A stretch of DNA of 64,000 nt from the NCBI GenBank assembly GCA_002842215.1, contig PHCC01000023.1, positions 80,939-144,938 on the forward strand, written 5' to 3'. Origin of the DNA: Betaproteobacteria bacterium HGW-Betaproteobacteria-9. Its GTDB lineage: Bacteria; Pseudomonadota; Gammaproteobacteria; Burkholderiales; Burkholderiaceae_C. Below, piece by piece: positions 61,395 through 64,000 of this stretch (within the stretch, counting starts at the first letter, position 1; each line of letters opens with the position of its first letter). The notes beneath the pieces were generated by a model that worked only from the letters and a program-made list of their open reading frames with translations, was not told where the DNA came from and made no database searches. The translations under genes were made by a program, and so were the position numbers.

Positions 61395-61507
61395 GGGGAC
61401 CGACTCTAGTCGGCCAGCCCCTCTGCAGGTGTCGGCCGCGCGACAAGGGTCGCCACCAGCACGCCATGTCGCCAGATCATCAACCCGGCGCGCGAAACGC
61501 TGAACCC

Positions 61508-61582
61508 AGGGCACCGCCGGGCCGGCTTTGCCGGACGGCCAGTGCCGCCCCTTGGGGGGTCGCGCGCAGCGCGGCAGGGGGG
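61508..61582 (-). repeat. Gene-3'-end GC-rich three-hairpin repeat, copy H
   Basis: CCGCCGGGCCGGC..., CCCC-TTG-GGGG and GCGCGCAGCGCGGCAGGGGGG. It abuts the stop codon of the ParA-like gene at 61583. Confidence 0.8.
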
Positions 61583-62200
61583 TCAGTCCTCCAACCAGTC
61601 GCAGATACCCCGCCACTGCTGCAGGTCCTTCTCGACCCGGCTCGGCGAGACGTCGAATACCGTGAGGCCGCGCGCGGCGAGGTGGATGTAGTTCTGCGTG
61701 TCGCGCAGGTAGCCCAGCACCGGCAAGCCGAGGCTGTCCACGAACTCGTGCAGCTTGTCGGCAGCGATGGTTCGCGCATCGACTCGCATGCCGACGATGC
61801 CAATGTCGAGCTGGTCGGCGTGGCGCGTCTCGGCCAGTTCGTCGAGAAACGCCCGGGTCGCGTAGATGTCAAAAATGCTGGGCTGCAGCGGCACCAACAC
61901 CTTGTCGGCCAGCTTGAGCACGTCCTTGAAGCGCCAGCCGTGCAGTCCGGCCGGCGTGTCGAGCACCACGTGCGAGGTGTCGCGCGGGGGCCGGGCGATC
62001 AGGTCGTGCGAGATGTTCCAGGTGGCGATCGGGCGGGCCGCCTCAGGCCGCAGCTTGAGCCAGAGCGCAGAGGACTGCTGCCGGTCCGCATCGCCGAGCA
62101 TGACGCTGTGCCCCTGGCTGGCGAAATAACCGGCCACATTGGTGGACAGCGTGGACTTGCCCACGCCCCCCTTGGGATTCGCAACCACCACGACCGGCAT
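61583..62200 (-). CDS. ParA-like ATPase, orphan
   Basis: 205 residues. Deviant Walker A motif KGGVGKST near residue 10 and DTPAGL near residue 82. No ParB gene or parS site is seen here. It is likely to position a complex other than the chromosome origin. Its start faces the TauE-type gene. Confidence 0.85.
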   Translation of the reverse strand: MPVVVVANPKGGVGKSTLSTNVAGYFASQGHSVMLGDADRQQSSALWLKLRPEAARPIATWNISHDLIARPPRDTSHVVLDTPAGLHGWRFKDVLKLADKVLVPLQPSIFDIYATRAFLDELAETRHADQLDIGIVGMRVDARTIAADKLHEFVDSLGLPVLGYLRDTQNYIHLAARGLTVFDVSPSRVEKDLQQWRGICDWLED

Positions 62201-62248
62201 ACCCAGCTCCTCGTTGTCTGAAAATTGGGCCTATGTTATCGCCACGCT

Positions 62249-62998
62249 TCAGCGCCAGGCATCCCACACCAGCTTGACGCCGGTGAGGAACATGCCGGTG
62301 TAGACCAGCCGGTAGAACAGCTGCGGCTGGATGCGGTGCGCAATGCGCACCCCCACCCAGACCCCGATCGGCGCAAACGGCAGCAGCGCCAGCGAGGTGA
62401 CCATGTTGCGCAGGTCCAGCAGGCCCAGCCACGCGTACGGGATCCACTTCGAGATGTTGATGAAGAAAAAGAAGAAGGCCATGGTGCCGGTGAACAGCAC
62501 CGGCGAGAGCCGCAGCGGGATCACGTAGGCATTGATCGGAGGGCCACCCGCATGCGCGATGAAGCTGGTGAAACCGGAAGTGGCCGTCAAAATGGCGCCC
62601 ACCCATTTCGGCGGCGGCGGGCTGTCGGGCCGGGGCGGGAACAGCAGGCGCTGCGCCAGAAACAGCAGGGTGAAGCCGCCCACGATACCGGCGACCACTT
62701 TGGCGTCCAGCAGCTTGAACAGCAGCGCGCCGATCACGATGCCGAGCAAGCCAAAGGGCAGCAGGAAACGCAACAGCTGCCGGTCCACGTTGTTGCGAAA
62801 CGCCGCCATGCCCAGCAGGTCCATCACCAGCAGCACGGGCATCAGGATCGCCGCCGCCTGCGGCACCGTGACCGCCAGCGCCATCATGGGCACGGCGAGT
62901 GAACCGAAGCCGGCGCCAAAGCCGCTCTTGCTCACGCCCAGCAGCAGCACCGCGGGAATCGCCACGGCATAGAAAAAAGGGTCGGTGATCAGGGGCAT
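62249..62998 (-). CDS. TauE/SafE-family sulfite or organosulfonate exporter
   Basis: 249 residues with eight helices from the ATG at 62998. The family GGSGFGAGFGSLAVPMM (here VSKSGFGAGFGS) and TSGFTSFIAHAGGPPINAYV motifs are seen. Substrate probably a sulfur oxyanion. Confidence 0.85.
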   Translation of the reverse strand: MPLITDPFFYAVAIPAVLLLGVSKSGFGAGFGSLAVPMMALAVTVPQAAAILMPVLLVMDLLGMAAFRNNVDRQLLRFLLPFGLLGIVIGALLFKLLDAKVVAGIVGGFTLLFLAQRLLFPPRPDSPPPPKWVGAILTATSGFTSFIAHAGGPPINAYVIPLRLSPVLFTGTMAFFFFFINISKWIPYAWLGLLDLRNMVTSLALLPFAPIGVWVGVRIAHRIQPQLFYRLVYTGMFLTGVKLVWDAWR

Positions 62999-63018
62999 GG
63001 GGCGACGACAATCCAGCG

Positions 63019-63657
63019 ATGCACAACGTTCAATTCTGGGGCGAAACCTTGCGCCTGCTGGTGGAGCTGGCGGGCACGGCGGCTTTCGCACTGGCCGGGA
63101 TCATGGAGGGCGCCCGCAAGCGGCTGGATGCGGTCGGCGTGTGCGTGGTCGGTTTTCTCACCGCGTTCGGCGGCGGCACGCTGCGCGACCTGCTGCTGGA
63201 CCAGCGGCCGTTTTTCTGGGTGCGCCATGTGGAGATGCTGTGGGGGGTGCTGGCCCTGTGCGTGCTGGCCATGCTGTTCTTGCGGGTGCGCCATTTTGCC
63301 CTGACCGAAAAAGCCATCCAGTGGCCCGACGCGCTGGGCCTGGGCCTGTTCGCCGCCACCGGCGTGCACCAGGCGCTGCTGCAGGAGCTGCCGGCGCTGG
63401 TGGCCGTGCTCATGGGCCTGATCACCGGCGTGTTCGGCGGCGTGCTGCGCGATGTGGTGTGCAATGAAATCCCGACCGCGTTCCACGACCACAGGCCCTA
63501 CGCCGTGTGCGCCTTCGTGGGCGGCTGGGTGTATGTGGGGCTGTGGCAGATGGACGCGCCCGGCTGGCTGGCGCTGGTCGCCTGCGTGGCCGTCACGGCC
63601 GGGCTGCGGGCGCTGGCGCTGTGGCGCAACTGGCAGCTGCCCGTTTGGCGAGCCTGA
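63019..63657 (+). CDS. TRIC/YicG-family membrane protein (UPF0126)
   Basis: 212 residues with seven helices. The inner repeats GTAAFALAGIMEG, GGGTLRDLLL and GLFAATGVHQALL, GGVLRDVVCNE are seen. Family members are prokaryotic TRIC-like channels of uncertain ion selectivity. Confidence 0.85.
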   Translation: MHNVQFWGETLRLLVELAGTAAFALAGIMEGARKRLDAVGVCVVGFLTAFGGGTLRDLLLDQRPFFWVRHVEMLWGVLALCVLAMLFLRVRHFALTEKAIQWPDALGLGLFAATGVHQALLQELPALVAVLMGLITGVFGGVLRDVVCNEIPTAFHDHRPYAVCAFVGGWVYVGLWQMDAPGWLALVACVAVTAGLRALALWRNWQLPVWRA

Positions 63658-63672
63658 GCAGGCGTTACGAAC

Positions 63673-64000
63673 TCAGACGCGTTCGATGATCAAGGCGATG
63701 CCCTGCCCCACCCCAATGCACATGGTGCACAGCGCGTAGCGCCCGCCGGTGGCGTGCAGGCGGTTCACCGCCGTGGTGGCCAGGCGGGCACCGCTGGCGC
63801 CCAGCGGATGGCCCAGCGCGATGGCGCCACCCCAGGCGTTGACGCGTTCATCGTCGTCTTTCAGCCCCAGGGTACGCAGAACGGCCAGGCCTTGCGCGGC
63901 AAAGGCTTCGTTGAGCTCGATCACGTCGAGCTGGTCCAGCGTCAGGCCGGTGAGCGCCAGCACCTTCTGCGTCGCCGGTGCCGGACCCATGCCCATGATG
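63673..64000 (-). CDS. Acetyl-CoA acetyltransferase/thiolase, C-terminal part (5' end outside window)
   Basis: The last 108 or so residues are visible and the gene continues past the right edge. Thiolase motifs are [28 protein letters not shown] and CIGVGQG, where the final Cys is catalytic. It is of the beta-ketothiolase type (degradative or beta-ketoadipyl). Which kind cannot be told from this part. Confidence 0.9.
   Translation of the reverse strand, partial: IMGMGPAPATQKVLALTGLTLDQLDVIELNEAFAAQGLAVLRTLGLKDDDERVNAWGGAIALGHPLGASGARLATTAVNRLHATGGRYALCTMCIGVGQGIALIIERV

Overview
The window reads as a chromosomal stretch of a high-GC betaproteobacterium of the order Burkholderiales, most like Comamonadaceae (Hydrogenophaga/Acidovorax-type). 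The reasons are the family content (an aa3 cytochrome oxidase cluster with CtaG, DUF2970, DUF2909 and a 42-residue assembly protein, a Bug/TctC receptor, DUF3079, PPi-type phosphofructokinase), the very GC-rich codon use, and an intergenic repeat that I associate with this family. Genus assignment is inference. No plasmid or virulence signature was seen. Genes run off both ends: a kinase-like ATPase on the left and a thiolase on the right.

Layout. 0-11.3 kb is housekeeping and accessory metabolism: an ATPase/kinase fusion, an FMN-dependent alpha-hydroxy acid dehydrogenase, a BLUF-like protein with a changed key residue, an orphan anti-sigma-like protein, a SIMPL protein, DNA polymerase IV, a dienoyl-CoA isomerase-type crotonase, a CBS protein and PPi-phosphofructokinase. 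11.4-13.2 kb is a lower-GC insert with two overlapping paralogous genes of unknown function. 13.5-20 kb holds an acetylpolyamine amidohydrolase, then two exported proteins divergent from an operon of outer-membrane DUF3034 protein, periplasmic truncated globin, cupredoxin, ECF sigma factor and RskA-type anti-sigma factor. 20-33 kb carries a prolyl-4-hydroxylase-like oxygenase, queF, yaaA, a rubrerythrin/Fe-S oxidoreductase/DUF3501 operon, an FAD monooxygenase with DUF2783 partner, valS, a degenerate 2-hydroxyacid dehydrogenase, tusA, a NUDIX hydrolase, cysM and tRNA-Leu(CAA).

33.4-42.8 kb is an integrated element inserted at the 3' end of tRNA-Leu. It has a coupled replication block (AlpA regulator, SSB-like protein, small HTH protein, 978-residue TOPRIM/DUF927 primase-helicase), an unknown 280-residue protein, a RadC/JAB protein, a small HTH protein, a HigBA toxin-antitoxin pair and a P4-type tyrosine integrase. 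No capsid or conjugation genes are present, so it looks like a phage satellite or a small self-replicating integrative element. Two short-repeat families (GGGGGCA and GGGAACA/TGTTCCC) lie near both ends, and a duplicated repeat-rich block sits next to the primase gene, a candidate replication origin.

42.8-64 kb returns to the chromosome: a muramidase-like protein, a Ca2+/Na+ antiporter, an SDR-family protein, an AscD-like reductase, a Bug receptor and a DUF4410 lipoprotein. The aa3 cytochrome oxidase locus follows: ctaC-ctaD-small protein-ctaG-DUF2970-ctaE, then surf1, a Sco-like protein, ctaA, ctaB and sco1. Two FNR/Anr-type boxes lie upstream of ctaC. The right end carries a BioC-like methyltransferase, ComF, TrmL, a small protein, a MaoC dehydratase, a ParA-like ATPase, a TauE exporter, a TRIC/YicG-type membrane protein and a partial thiolase.

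The most striking unexplained structure is a family of at least eight GC-rich three-hairpin repeats, seven of them lying immediately 3' of a stop codon and oriented with that gene. A 105-bp hairpin-like element with near-perfect terminal inverted repeats is also present at 47.7 kb.
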